Shown: positions 1-8,269, numbered from the stretch's first letter. The stretch: DNA of 30,840 nucleotides from Propionibacteriaceae bacterium UBA6238 (GCA_002441465.1 DJWE01000005.1:3248-34087); one strand, 5' to 3'. A program made the numbers and translations. Notes: generated by a model not told the origin, from the letters alone.

Positions 1-1463
1 GCCAGGTAGTCGCTGGAGTGCCGGGCGCCGTGCTCCTCGATGCCGACCAGGTCGGACTTGCGGACGAGGTAGCCGGTGATCCGGATGAACTCGTTGCTGT
101 CCACGTTGAAGGTGAAGTCGCGCATGCCCACCGCGAGGGCGCCGCGGATCACGTCCACCATCGCCTGCGGGTTCGCGGTCACGGTCTCGTCGACGGCGAA
201 GATGTCGGAGATGCCCGCGGCGAACAGTTCGTGGTGCGGGGCGCAGGCCGCGATGTGCTCACGCAGGCCCGGCTCGTCTCCGATCGGGATCCGCGTGCCC
301 GCGGTGGCGTCGAGGTCGAGGTCGATTCCGCTCTGCGAGTGCAAGTAGGCGAAACCGCCGCCGCCGCCGCAGTACGGCAACGGACGCGCCGCGACCAGTT
401 CGGCGATCCGGTGGGTGATCCGCCAGGACGCGGCGTTGGCCGCGTCGTCGTGACCGTACCGGGCGTTGAGCCCGTCCCTGGCCATCAGTTCGTTGACGCA
501 CTCGGCCAGTCCGAAGATGCCGAACATCAGCGAGAACCGGTCGAGGTCGATCAGGCCCTCGGTGGCCAGGAAGTGCGACTCGAAGAAGCCCTGGTCCTCG
601 ACCAGCGAGCGGATTCTCGCCTCGCCCAGTTCCGCGGTCAGCTCCACCCAGTGCGGCAGCGCCTCCTCACAGAACGCGTCCAGCCCGCCGGCGTGCCGGT
701 CGACGGCCCGTTTCAAGTTCAGCCGGACCAGGCTGTGGGCTCCGCCACGCACCTTCAGCGAGTTGTAGCAGCTCACCACGGCGTACTCCTCGCCGTGGTC
801 GGCGAGCATCATCGGGTGGTTCACGAAGTGCGGCTTGCCGGTCTCGAAGACGGTGCGCACCGCGTCCTCGATCAGGTCGTCCGGGGTGTCGGGGGAGACC
901 TTCATGGTCAGGTTCGGAACCACCTGACGCAGCGAGCGCTCCACCCGCCAGATCGCGCGTACCACGCGTCCGTCGGACGGACCCACGTCGGCGTGCACGA
1001 AGGCGTCGGGCAGCATCCGGTCGAGCTGGATCCAGAAGCGGCGCAGCTTCGCGTCCAGCTCGGTGTCGGGGAGGTCGGCCGGGACGAAGGGCTCCAGCAG
1101 CGCGTCCAGGTCGCCGAGGTAGACCGGGTAGGTCGTCACCGAGGGCACGTGGCTGTACAGGATGGTCAGGAAGGACAGCGCGTCGTCCAGGCTGGCCGGC
1201 GGCTCCAGTTCCAGATAGGCGACCCCGTTGCGGAGAGCCTTGGCGTAGTCGGGCAGCACATATCGGGGCGTGAACGGACGGTTTCCCTCGAACATGTCGC
1301 AGATCACCCGCGCCTGCAGCGCCTCCGCGCACAGCGGCGACAGTTTCGGGTACGGCAGCGCGCTCACCGCCTGGGCGGCGAGCCGCCGGAGTTTCTGGTC
1401 ATAGCCCAGCGCGCGGCTGGTCACGAGCTTGTCCGCGTCCTCGCAGAACGACTCCATCTCCAC
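1..1463 (-). CDS. yjjI: YjjI-type glycyl-radical enzyme, C-terminus cut by window edge
   Basis: The minus-strand frame is open from about 1463 to the left edge, giving some 487 residues without the stop. The translation resembles the YjjI (DUF3029) group of glycyl-radical enzymes, about 516 residues in E. coli, for example RPFTPRYVLPDY near the start and the glycine-rich PYCGGGGGFAYLHSQSG late in the frame. The radical glycine lies near the C-terminus in this class and is outside the window. The enzyme's substrate is not established, and activation needs a radical-SAM activase (YjjW), which would be expected further left. I chose GTG at 1463 because a TAGCAT box lies exactly 6 nt upstream, as in other apparently leaderless genes here; ATG at 1457 is the alternative. 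It is transcribed away from the nucleoside transport operon. Such enzymes are oxygen-sensitive, so this implies anaerobic growth. Family assignment comes from recalled similarity. Confidence 0.8.
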   Translation of the reverse strand, partial: MEMESFCEDADKLVTSRALGYDQKLRRLAAQAVSALPYPKLSPLCAEALQARVICDMFEGNRPFTPRYVLPDYAKALRNGVAYLELEPPASLDDALSFLTILYSHVPSVTTYPVYLGDLDALLEPFVPADLPDTELDAKLRRFWIQLDRMLPDAFVHADVGPSDGRVVRAIWRVERSLRQVVPNLTMKVSPDTPDDLIEDAVRTVFETGKPHFVNHPMMLADHGEEYAVVSCYNSLKVRGGAHSLVRLNLKRAVDRHAGGLDAFCEEALPHWVELTAELGEARIRSLVEDQGFFESHFLATEGLIDLDRFSLMFGIFGLAECVNELMARDGLNARYGHDDAANAASWRITHRIAELVAARPLPYCGGGGGFAYLHSQSGIDLDLDATAGTRIPIGDEPGLREHIAACAPHHELFAAGISDIFAVDETVTANPQAMVDVIRGALAVGMRDFTFNVDSNEFIRITGYLVRKSDLVGIEEHGARHSSDYL

Positions 1464-1469
1464 TCGCCC

Positions 1470-1475
1470 ATGCTA
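1470..1475 (-). promoter_or_regulatory. -10 box of yjjI (leaderless arrangement)
   Basis: Read on the minus strand the sequence is TAGCAT, then 6 nt, then GTG GAG ATG. This spacing matches leaderless actinobacterial promoters and other starts in this window. No convincing -35 box is visible. Confidence 0.4.
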
Positions 1476-1522
1476 CGCCCCGGGCCGCCAAGCTTACTTT
1501 TCGGTAACGGTTCGTCACAGGC

Positions 1523-1537
1523 CTGCCGAGTCGGCAG
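1523..1537. promoter_or_regulatory. Perfect 15-bp palindrome, candidate operator of the nucleoside operon
   Basis: CTGCCGAGTCGGCAG has 7-bp arms around one central base. It ends about 20 bp before the putative -10 box at 1558-1563, so it covers the -35 region of the lipoprotein gene and also lies upstream of yjjI. Its shape and place suit a dimeric repressor. No regulator gene is adjacent, so the protein that would bind it is unknown. Confidence 0.45.
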
Positions 1538-1554
1538 TGGGGGTCCTCGCCGAG

Positions 1555-1567
1555 CACTAGAGTGCCC
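1555..1567 (+). promoter_or_regulatory. Putative promoter of the BMP lipoprotein gene (-10 TAGAGT)
   Basis: CACTAGAGTGCCC contains a TANNNT-type -10 box (TAGAGT, 1558-1563) 51 nt before the GTG start. The identical 13 bases recur at 2737-2749 before the ATPase gene of the same transporter, which suggests a shared promoter element. No good -35 box is seen; the palindrome at 1523-1537 occupies that area. Confidence 0.4.
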
Positions 1568-1614
1568 CGGGTGAGCGCGTCATCCGCGCCCGAAATTCCC
1601 AAGAAGGAGACACC

Positions 1615-2658
1615 GTGCAGAAGGTGATCAAGTCCGTCATCGCCGTGGCAACCGCGGCGCTGACCCTCACCGCATGTGCCAGCGGCACCACACCCGGAGC
1701 CAGCAGCGCCCCTGCCTCGTCACAGGCGCCCGCGATCAAGGTCGGCATGGCCTACGACGTCGGTGGTCGTGGCGACCAGTCGTTCAACGATTCCGCCGCC
1801 GCCGGTCTCGACAAGGCGAAGACCGACTTCGGTGTGGACGCCAAGGAGTCCGCGGCTACCAGCGGCGAGGCCGAGTCGGCCCGCGAGGAGCGCCTCAACC
1901 AGCTGATCGACGCGGGCTACACCAACATCGTGGCCGTCGGCTTCGCCTACGCGTCCTCGGTCGGCAAGGTCGCCAAGGAGAATCCGGACGTGAAGTTCGC
2001 GATCGTCGACGACAGCTCGATCACTGCGGACAACGTGATGAACCTCACCTTCGCGGCCAACGAGGGCTCGTTCCTCGTCGGTGCCGCCGCTGCGCTCACC
2101 ACCAAGACCAAGCACGTCGGCTTCATCGGCGGTGTCGAGACCGACCTGATCAAGAGCTTCGAGGCCGGCTACGACGCGGGTGTGAAGGCGGTCGACCCGA
2201 GCATCAAGATCGAGTCCAAGTACCTCACCCAGCCGCCGGACTTCTCCGGCTTCGCGTCCGTCGACAAGGGCAAGGCCGCTGCTGAAGGCATGTACCAGAA
2301 CGGTGTGGACGTGGTCTACCACGCAGCCGGCGGCTCCGGCGGCGGCGTGTTCACCGCTGCGAAGGCTGCGGGCAAGTGGGCCATCGGTGTCGACTCCGAC
2401 CAGGCCAAGACGGCTGCCCCCGACGTCCAGAGCGTCATTCTGACGTCGATGCTCAAGCGCGTCGACACCGGTGTGTACTACTTCATCAAGTCGATCCACG
2501 ACGGCACCTTCGCCGGCGGTACCCAGGTGTTCGACCTGAAGACCGACGGTGTTGGCTACGCCACCACCGGCGATCACCTGTCCGCGGACACGATCGCCAA
2601 GATGGAGGACTTCAAGAAGCAGATCATCGACGGCACGATCACCGTCCCGAACAAGTGA
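1615..2658 (+). CDS. BMP/PnrA-family nucleoside-binding lipoprotein of an ABC importer
   Basis: This 347-residue protein has a lipoprotein signal: basic MQKVIK, a hydrophobic stretch, then the lipobox L18-T19-A20-C21, so C21 should be lipidated and the mature protein tethered outside the membrane. A Ser/Ala/Pro linker follows, then a periplasmic-binding fold of the basic membrane protein family (PnrA/BmpA/Med) with motifs such as GMAYDVGGRGDQSFNDSA and VGFIGGVETDLI. Members of this family bind purine or pyrimidine nucleosides. The start is GTG, with AAGGAG about 6 nt upstream. It is followed by a hairpin and then by the ATPase and two permeases, so it is the binding component of that importer. 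The cdd and add genes downstream support nucleosides as cargo. Exact specificity cannot be read from the sequence. Confidence 0.9.
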   Translation: MQKVIKSVIAVATAALTLTACASGTTPGASSAPASSQAPAIKVGMAYDVGGRGDQSFNDSAAAGLDKAKTDFGVDAKESAATSGEAESAREERLNQLIDAGYTNIVAVGFAYASSVGKVAKENPDVKFAIVDDSSITADNVMNLTFAANEGSFLVGAAAALTTKTKHVGFIGGVETDLIKSFEAGYDAGVKAVDPSIKIESKYLTQPPDFSGFASVDKGKAAAEGMYQNGVDVVYHAAGGSGGGVFTAAKAAGKWAIGVDSDQAKTAAPDVQSVILTSMLKRVDTGVYYFIKSIHDGTFAGGTQVFDLKTDGVGYATTGDHLSADTIAKMEDFKKQIIDGTITVPNK

Positions 2659-2664
2659 TCTGAC

Positions 2665-2728
2665 CAGCAGGATCTGCTGAACGTCACGGTCGGCCCGGGT
2701 GCACCCCTTTTGGGTGGCCCGGGCCGAC
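2665..2728 (+). terminator. Hairpins after the lipoprotein gene (terminator or attenuator)
   Basis: A small inverted repeat (CAGCAG-gat-CTGCTG, 2665-2679) is followed by a strong stem. GTCGGCCCGGG (2689-2699) pairs perfectly with CCCGGGCCGAC (2718-2728), and inside it CACCC faces GGGTG around a short CTTTT-type loop. The following bases are gcattt, a poor T run. Such a hairpin after a binding-protein gene commonly protects its mRNA end and reduces read-through, so that binding protein exceeds transporter. Confidence 0.6.
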
Positions 2729-2736
2729 GCATTTCC

Positions 2737-2749
2737 CACTAGAGTGCCC
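2737..2749 (+). promoter_or_regulatory. Second copy of the CACTAGAGTGCCC promoter element, before the ATPase gene
   Basis: Identical to 1555-1567, with TAGAGT at 2740-2745, placed just after the hairpin and 70 nt before the ATPase ATG. It would restart transcription for the ATPase, permease and deaminase genes. The -35 position falls inside the hairpin arm and shows no consensus. Confidence 0.4.
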
Positions 2750-2818
2750 AGAGCGGGCGCGGCGGCCACAAGCCGGACCGGCGTCCCGGACCGGGATAGC
2801 GACGAGGAGAGCGTGCCC

Positions 2819-4387
2819 ATGGCAACAGCTGTCGAGTCGGCAGCGGCCGCTGCCGGTGCCGGCGAAGAGCCGCTGGCTGTGCAACTGAAGGGAATCACCA
2901 AGCGGTTCCCGGGGGTGGTGGCCAACTCCGATATCGCGCTCGACGTGCGCAAGGGGACGATCCACGCCATCGTCGGCGAGAACGGTGCGGGCAAGTCGAC
3001 GCTGATGAAGATCCTCTACGGAGTGCAGCCGCCCGACGAGGGCACGATCACGATCAACGGCACCCAGGTGGAGCTGAAGAGCCCGACCGAGGCGATCCGC
3101 GCGGGGATCGGCATGGTGTTCCAGCACTTCATGCTGGCCGAGAACCTGACCGTGCTGGAGAACGTGGTGCTCGGCGCGGAGAAGCTGCACGGCATCGGGG
3201 ACGCCGCTCGCGCCAAGATCCGGGAGATCTCGACCGAGTACGGCCTGCGGGTCGAGCCGGACGTCCTGGTCAGCGAGATCGGTGTCGGCGACCGGCAGCG
3301 GATCGAGATCTTGAAGGTGCTCTACCGCGGCGCCAAGATCTTGATCCTCGACGAGCCGACTGCCGTGCTCGTGCCCCAGGAGGTCAACGAGCTGTTCGAG
3401 CACCTGCGGGAACTCAAGACCGAGGGACTCACCGTCATCTTCATCTCGCACAAGCTGGACGAGGTGCTCTCGGTCGCCGACGACATCACGGTGATCCGGC
3501 GCGGCACCACGGTGGCCGCGGTCGACCCGAAGGATGTCACCGCCCGGCAGTTGGCCGAGTTGATGGTGGGCTCCGAACTGCCGTCCCCGCAGACCGAGGA
3601 GTCCACGGTCACCGACGAGCCACGGCTCACCCTGGACGGGATCGACCTGGTCGGTCAGGCCTCCGCGAGGAAGATCCTGGACGGGATCGACCTGGTCATC
3701 CACGCCGGTGAGATCGTGGGCATCGCCGGGGTCGAAGGCAATGGCCAGGCCGAACTGGTCGAGGTCGTGATGGGCATGCGCCGGCCCACGTCGGGACGCG
3801 TGCTGCTCGGCGAGACCGACATCACCGAGGCCGGGGTGCGGGAGATCCGCGAGGCCGGCGTCGGCTACATCCCCGAGGACCGGCATCGTCACGGGCTGCT
3901 GCTTGAGGCGCCGCTGTGGGAGAACATGATGCTCGGCCACCAGACCGAGCCACCCAACGTCAAAGGTCCTCTGATCGACGCCAGGGCCGCCAAGGCCGAC
4001 ACCGCGCGGGTGGTCGAGCAATTCGACGTCCGCACGCCCTCGATCCTGGTCACGGCCGGTTCGCTGTCGGGAGGCAACCAGCAGAAGCTGATCGTCGGCA
4101 GGGAGATGAGCCACGCGCCGCGCGTCCTGCTGGCCGCCCACCCCACTCGCGGCGTCGACGTGGGCGCACAGGCGGCGATCTGGGACCTGATCAAAGCCGC
4201 CCGTAGGGATGGCATGGGGGTGCTGCTGATCTCGGCCGATCTGGAGGAGCTCGTCGGTCTCTCCGACACGATCTGGGTGATCCTGCGCGGCCGGCTGTCG
4301 GGTGAGTTCGACCCGAATGTGGTGACCCGTGAAGAGCTCGGTGCCGCCATGACCGGCGCCACCACCGGCGAGGAGGAACAGCGATGA
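2819..4387 (+). CDS. Nucleoside ABC importer, tandem-domain ATP-binding protein
   Basis: This 522-residue protein has two nucleotide-binding domains in one chain, as in RbsA/NupO-type ATPases of sugar and nucleoside importers. Domain 1 has Walker A GENGAGKST (about residues 53-61), a diverged signature VGDRQR and Walker B ILILDEPTA. Domain 2 has a degenerate Walker A (GVEGNGQAE), signature LSGGNQQK and a Walker B region LLAAHPTRGVD without the usual catalytic Glu. This asymmetry is normal for the family, where domain 1 is expected to be the main hydrolysing site. I chose ATG at 2819, with AGGAG 9 nt upstream; an in-frame GTG at 2813 and a longer open frame back to 2699 exist, but that stretch is hairpin and promoter. 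The stop overlaps the next start as ATGA, indicating translational coupling. Confidence 0.92.
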   Translation: MATAVESAAAAAGAGEEPLAVQLKGITKRFPGVVANSDIALDVRKGTIHAIVGENGAGKSTLMKILYGVQPPDEGTITINGTQVELKSPTEAIRAGIGMVFQHFMLAENLTVLENVVLGAEKLHGIGDAARAKIREISTEYGLRVEPDVLVSEIGVGDRQRIEILKVLYRGAKILILDEPTAVLVPQEVNELFEHLRELKTEGLTVIFISHKLDEVLSVADDITVIRRGTTVAAVDPKDVTARQLAELMVGSELPSPQTEESTVTDEPRLTLDGIDLVGQASARKILDGIDLVIHAGEIVGIAGVEGNGQAELVEVVMGMRRPTSGRVLLGETDITEAGVREIREAGVGYIPEDRHRHGLLLEAPLWENMMLGHQTEPPNVKGPLIDARAAKADTARVVEQFDVRTPSILVTAGSLSGGNQQKLIVGREMSHAPRVLLAAHPTRGVDVGAQAAIWDLIKAARRDGMGVLLISADLEELVGLSDTIWVILRGRLSGEFDPNVVTREELGAAMTGATTGEEEQR

Positions 4388-5499
4388 AGCTCGATGTGCG
4401 CCGGGTCGGGCTCGGACTCGCGGCTCCGGCCCTGGCGGTCGTGGTCGCGCTGCTGCTCACCTCGCTGATCTTGGTGGCCGCAGGCGACCCCGTGGTCGCC
4501 GTCTGGCAGGTGTTGTTCAAGGCGCCACTGCCCCGGCAGGTGGTCGCGATCATCAACGAGGCCTCCGTGCTCTACCTGTCTGCCGTGGCGGTCGCGATCG
4601 GGTTCAAGATGAACCTGTTCAACATCGGCGTGGACGGGCAGTACCGGATCGCCTCGTTCATGGCCGCGGTGTTCGCCGGCGCGCACTTCCTGCCCGGCTG
4701 GCTGAACATCATCGTGTCGCTCATCGTGGCGATGGCCACCGGCGCGATCTGGGCGGCGATCGCGGGTGTGCTGAAGGTCGCCCGCGGGGTGTCGGAGGTG
4801 ATCAGCACGATCATGCTGAACTACATCGCCACCTATTTCGTCGCTTATCTGCTCAAGGGCGCCGCGGTGAAGATCGAAGGGTCGAACGCGACCAGTACCC
4901 GGATCCTGACCGAGGACTCCCGGGTGCCAGGGATCAACCTCGAGGGGCTGCTGGGCACCGGCCGGGAGATCTACGGGCTGGTCTTCCTCTCGATCGCGGT
5001 CGGCATCTTGTTCTGGTTCGTCCTGAACAAGACCCGGTTCGGCTTCGACCTGCGGGCAACCGGGCAGTCCGAGACCGCGGCGGTCGCGAGCGGCGTCAAC
5101 GTCAAGCGCATGGTGGTCGTCTCGATGGTGCTCTCCGGTGCGATCGCGGGCCTGGTCGGTATGCCGCTGCTGTTCGGCCAGGACTTCGCCTACGGCGACA
5201 CCGTCCAGACCGGGCTCGGCTTCGCCGGCATCTCCGTGGCGCTGCTCGGCCGCAACCACCCGGTAGGCATGGCGGTGTCGGCGCTGGTCTGGGGCTACCT
5301 GAACCAGCTCAGCAACGGACTGCAGATCAGCGCCGGCGTCTCCGACCGGCTGGTCCTGATCATCCAGGGCATCATCGTGTTGTCCGTGGTGATCGCGTAC
5401 GAGCTCGTGCGTCGGGCCGGACTGCGGATGGAGCAGCGCAGGGTCGCTCGTGAACTGGAGGCCAGACCGGCGCCAGTGGTCGAGGAGGTGCACCCATGA
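4384..5499 (+). CDS. Nucleoside ABC importer permease 1 (BPD_transp_2 family)
   Basis: This 371-residue membrane protein belongs to the branched-chain/ribose/nucleoside permease group (NupP/YufP-like). It has a hydrophobic anchor near residues 10-30, about eight further membrane spans, and the family hallmark FKMNLFNIGVDGQ early in the chain, with a second motif RATGQSETAAVASGVN near the middle that probably contacts the ATPase. It pairs with the next permease to form a heterodimeric channel in the cytoplasmic membrane. Both ends overlap neighbours by 4 bases (ATGA at 4384 and 5496), so it should be made in step with the ATPase and permease 2. The C-terminal tail is charged and probably cytoplasmic. 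Confidence 0.9.
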   Translation: MKLDVRRVGLGLAAPALAVVVALLLTSLILVAAGDPVVAVWQVLFKAPLPRQVVAIINEASVLYLSAVAVAIGFKMNLFNIGVDGQYRIASFMAAVFAGAHFLPGWLNIIVSLIVAMATGAIWAAIAGVLKVARGVSEVISTIMLNYIATYFVAYLLKGAAVKIEGSNATSTRILTEDSRVPGINLEGLLGTGREIYGLVFLSIAVGILFWFVLNKTRFGFDLRATGQSETAAVASGVNVKRMVVVSMVLSGAIAGLVGMPLLFGQDFAYGDTVQTGLGFAGISVALLGRNHPVGMAVSALVWGYLNQLSNGLQISAGVSDRLVLIIQGIIVLSVVIAYELVRRAGLRMEQRRVARELEARPAPVVEEVHP

Positions 5500-6767
5500 G
5501 CACGCAGGCTCCCCCCACCCCGCAGGCGTTGCAGGCATCGATCGTTCCATCGGGCCGCCCGGCCTGGTACTGGCCGGTCCTGATCGCGGGCTCGCTGCTG
5601 GTGATCTCGACGGTGCGGGTGATCACCGGCGCGAACGACATCGACTCCTCCGGCGCGCTGGCCGCGGCCATCGGCCTGGCCATGCCGCTGGCGCTGGCCG
5701 GCCTGGGTGGGCTGTGGTCGGAGCGCTCCGGAGTGGTGAACATCGGCCTCGAAGGCATGATGATCCTCGGCACCTGGGGTGCGGCCTTCTTCGGCTTCCA
5801 CTACGGGCCGTGGGCGGGAATCCTCGGTGCCGTCTTGATGGGCGTCGTCGGTGGTGCCATCCATGCGCTGGCCACGGTGATCTTCGGTGTCGACCACATC
5901 GTGTCCGGCGTCGCGGTGAACCTGCTCGGCGCAGGCGCGGGCGCCTACCTCGCCGTCCGGACGTTCACCGGCCTGCCCGGGGGCGGCCCGACCCAGTCGC
6001 CGCCGCTGGAGCAGCTGCCGTTCTTGTCGTTCCCCGGTCTCGGGGACTGGCTGCTGCAGGTGGAGAAGTCCCAGACCTGGCTGCTCGCGGATCTGGCGGG
6101 CATCGTCCGGGCCATCACCACCGACGTCAACGTGCTCACCGTGATCTCGGTTGGGCTGCTCGTGCTGACCTGGTGGCTGTTGTGGCGCACCCCGTTCGGC
6201 CTGCGGCTGCGTTCCTGCGGCGAGGCGCCGTGGGCGGCGGAGACGCTCGGTGTGAACGTGATCCGGTACAAGTTCCTCGCCGTGCTCATCTCCGGCGGCC
6301 TGGCCGGGCTGGCCGGCGGCTTCCTGGTGCTCGTCGCGTCCAACCTGTACCGCGAGGGGCAGACCGGTGGACGTGGCTACATCGGCCTGGCCGCGATGAT
6401 CTTCGGCAACTGGCGTCCGGGCGGGCTCGCTGCCGGCGCCATGCTGTTCGGCTACGCGGACGCGATCCAGCTCCGCGGTCGTGGCGACGTGATCCACGCC
6501 TACCTGTTGCCGATCGGCCTGCTGCTGCTCGGCTGGGGCATCTGGCAGCTCGTCCGCCGTGCCCAGGGCAAGCCGTTCGCGGGCGTGTGGCGGATCGTGC
6601 TGTCCCTGGCCGTGCTCGCCTGGTACGCGTTCACCTCCGAGGTGCCGGCCGAGTTCACCTCGATGACGCCCTACATCGCCACCTTGCTGGTGCTGGCCTT
6701 CTCGGCACAGCGGCTGCGGATGCCCGCCGCCGACGGGCAGGTCTATCGGAAGGGTGAGGCCGATTAG
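5496..6767 (+). CDS. Nucleoside ABC importer permease 2 (BPD_transp_2 family)
   Basis: This 423-residue polytopic protein is of the NupQ/YufQ type. Its hallmark segment ERSGVVNIGLEGMMILG lies near residue 75, and a second conserved patch RSCGEAPWAAETLGVNV in the C-terminal half is the probable ATPase coupling loop. It has more spans than permease 1, with additional hydrophobic helices at the C-terminus (about 340-405). It starts inside the end of permease 1 by the ATGA overlap and its own end overlaps the cytidine deaminase gene by 14 nt, so importer and salvage enzyme are one transcript. The role of the extra C-terminal helices is not evident. Confidence 0.9.
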   Translation: MSTQAPPTPQALQASIVPSGRPAWYWPVLIAGSLLVISTVRVITGANDIDSSGALAAAIGLAMPLALAGLGGLWSERSGVVNIGLEGMMILGTWGAAFFGFHYGPWAGILGAVLMGVVGGAIHALATVIFGVDHIVSGVAVNLLGAGAGAYLAVRTFTGLPGGGPTQSPPLEQLPFLSFPGLGDWLLQVEKSQTWLLADLAGIVRAITTDVNVLTVISVGLLVLTWWLLWRTPFGLRLRSCGEAPWAAETLGVNVIRYKFLAVLISGGLAGLAGGFLVLVASNLYREGQTGGRGYIGLAAMIFGNWRPGGLAAGAMLFGYADAIQLRGRGDVIHAYLLPIGLLLLGWGIWQLVRRAQGKPFAGVWRIVLSLAVLAWYAFTSEVPAEFTSMTPYIATLLVLAFSAQRLRMPAADGQVYRKGEAD

Positions 6768-7176
6768 CGGCACGGTGGACTGGGAGTCGTTGCGCACCCG
6801 GGCCAGGGAGCTGACCGAGCGGGCCTATGCCCCGTACTCGCACTTCCCGGTGGGAGCCGCGGCGCTGGTCGACGACGGCCGGGTGGTCACCGGATGCAAC
6901 GTCGAGAACGCCGCCTACGGAGTAGCCCTGTGCGCGGAGTGCGGGCTGATCTCCGACCTGGTCGCAAGCGGCGGCGGCCGCCTGGTCGCGTTCACCTGCG
7001 CCAATGCGCTCGGTGAGCGGTTGATGCCATGCGGACGCTGTCGGCAGCTGCTCTGGGAGCACGGCGGGGCCGACCTGCTGGTGGACACCCCGCTCGGCGT
7101 GCTGTCGATGGCCGAGGTGTTGCCGCAGGCGTTCGGCGCTGCCGACATCGAACAGGTGCGGGGGAAGGAACACTAG
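6754..7176 (+). CDS. cdd: Cytidine deaminase
   Basis: This small zinc enzyme (140 residues from the first GTG) converts cytidine or deoxycytidine to uridine or deoxyuridine in the cytoplasm. It has the nucleoside-binding CNVENA segment (48-53), C60-A61-E62 carrying a zinc ligand and the catalytic Glu, and P92-C93-G94-R95-C96 carrying the other two zinc cysteines. The three-Cys zinc site and size fit the homotetrameric class. GTG at 6754 overlaps the permease by 14 nt and has a GGAAGG directly before it, which is very close; GTG at 6775 (MDWESL) is an in-frame alternative with a weak ribosome site. Position directly after the importer genes indicates that imported pyrimidine nucleosides are deaminated. 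Confidence 0.93.
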   Translation: MRPISGTVDWESLRTRARELTERAYAPYSHFPVGAAALVDDGRVVTGCNVENAAYGVALCAECGLISDLVASGGGRLVAFTCANALGERLMPCGRCRQLLWEHGGADLLVDTPLGVLSMAEVLPQAFGAADIEQVRGKEH

Positions 7177-8237
7177 TGGCGGTCCCCATCGAGGTCTGCC
7201 GGATGCTGCCCAAAGTGGCGCTGCACGACCATCTGGACGGCGGCCTGCGCGCGTCCACGATCGTGGCGGAGGCCGCTGCGGTCGGGCACGAACTGCCCAC
7301 CACCGACCCGGCGGAGCTGGCGGACTGGTTCTACGATGCCGCCGATTCCGGCTCGCTGGTGCGCTATCTGGAGACCTTCACCCACACCATCGCGGTGATG
7401 CAGACGGCCGACCAGTTGCGCAGGGTGGCGCGGGAGTTCGTCGAGGATCAGGCCGCCGACGGCGTGATCCACGCCGAGGCGCGCTGGGCGCCCGAACAGC
7501 ACCTGGCCGGCGGTCTCACCCTGGTCGAGGCCGTGGAAGCGGTGCGGGACGGTCTTGCCGAAGGCATGGAGGTGTGCGCGGCCGCGGGTCGCCCGATCAG
7601 CGCTCGGCAGATACTCACCTCGATGCGGCACGCGACCCCGACCACCGAGATCGCCGAGCTCGCCGTGGCCTATCGGCACGATTCGGTGTGCGGGTTCGAC
7701 ATCGCCGGCGCCGAGGACGGGTATCCGCCGAGCCGCTTCCAGGCGGCCTTCGACTACCTGAAGCGGAACAACTTCGAGTTCACGATCCACGCCGGAGAGG
7801 CTTTCGGGCTGCCGTCCATCTGGGAGGCGGTGCAGCTGTGCGGAGCGTCCCGGCTGGGTCACGGCGTCCGGCTGGTCAGCGATATCGCGCCGGACGGGAC
7901 GCTGGGCGAGCTGGCCGGCTACATCAGGGACCGCCGGATCGCGCTGGAGTTGTGCCCGTCCTCCAACCTGCAGACCGGGATCTGCTCGCGCATCGCCGAT
8001 CATCCGTTCGGACTGCTCGCCAAGCTGCAGTTCCGGGTCACGGTGAGTTGCGACAACCGGCTGATGAGCCGGACCACGCTGAGCCGGGAGTTCGAGCTGC
8101 TGAGCGACGCGTTCGACTACGACGTGGCCGATCTGCACCGGTTCTGCGTGAACGCGGCCAAGAGCGCGTTCGTTCCGTTCGATCAGCGACTGGCGCTGAT
8201 CGATCGGATCAACGAGGGGTTCGCTGCGGTCAGCTGA
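7176..8237 (+). CDS. add: Adenosine deaminase
   Basis: This 353-residue amidohydrolase converts adenosine or deoxyadenosine to inosine or deoxyinosine. Visible zinc and catalytic elements are H17-D18-H19 with LDG, H205-A-G-E208 (zinc His and catalytic Glu), CPSSN, and D293 in the VSCDNRLMS segment, the equivalent of the usual NTDD or NTDN site. The GTG start shares one base with the cdd stop (TAGTG), with GGAAGGA about 7 nt upstream. It is the last gene of the operon: the next gene converges 32 bp further on. With cdd it prepares both purine and pyrimidine nucleosides for salvage; no nucleoside phosphorylase is in this window. Confidence 0.93.
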   Translation: MAVPIEVCRMLPKVALHDHLDGGLRASTIVAEAAAVGHELPTTDPAELADWFYDAADSGSLVRYLETFTHTIAVMQTADQLRRVAREFVEDQAADGVIHAEARWAPEQHLAGGLTLVEAVEAVRDGLAEGMEVCAAAGRPISARQILTSMRHATPTTEIAELAVAYRHDSVCGFDIAGAEDGYPPSRFQAAFDYLKRNNFEFTIHAGEAFGLPSIWEAVQLCGASRLGHGVRLVSDIAPDGTLGELAGYIRDRRIALELCPSSNLQTGICSRIADHPFGLLAKLQFRVTVSCDNRLMSRTTLSREFELLSDAFDYDVADLHRFCVNAAKSAFVPFDQRLALIDRINEGFAAVS

Positions 8238-8250
8238 GCGGTCACCGGGA

Positions 8251-8264
8251 CGCGTCGCGACGCG
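8251..8264. terminator. Perfect palindrome between convergent add and metallopeptidase genes
   Basis: CGCGTCGCGACGCG is a perfect 14-bp palindrome, flanked by further GC pairing, in the 32-bp gap between two convergent stops. It could serve as a bidirectional terminator, but it has no loop bases of its own and no T run, so this is tentative. Confidence 0.3.
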
Positions 8265-8269
8265 GAGGC

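Noticed and set aside
18..1574. Long plus-strand open frame of 518 codons
   Set aside because: It is the antisense shadow of yjjI. The translation is a low-complexity mix of Val, Arg, Gln and His with no family motif, while the minus-strand frame has clear glycyl-radical enzyme similarity.
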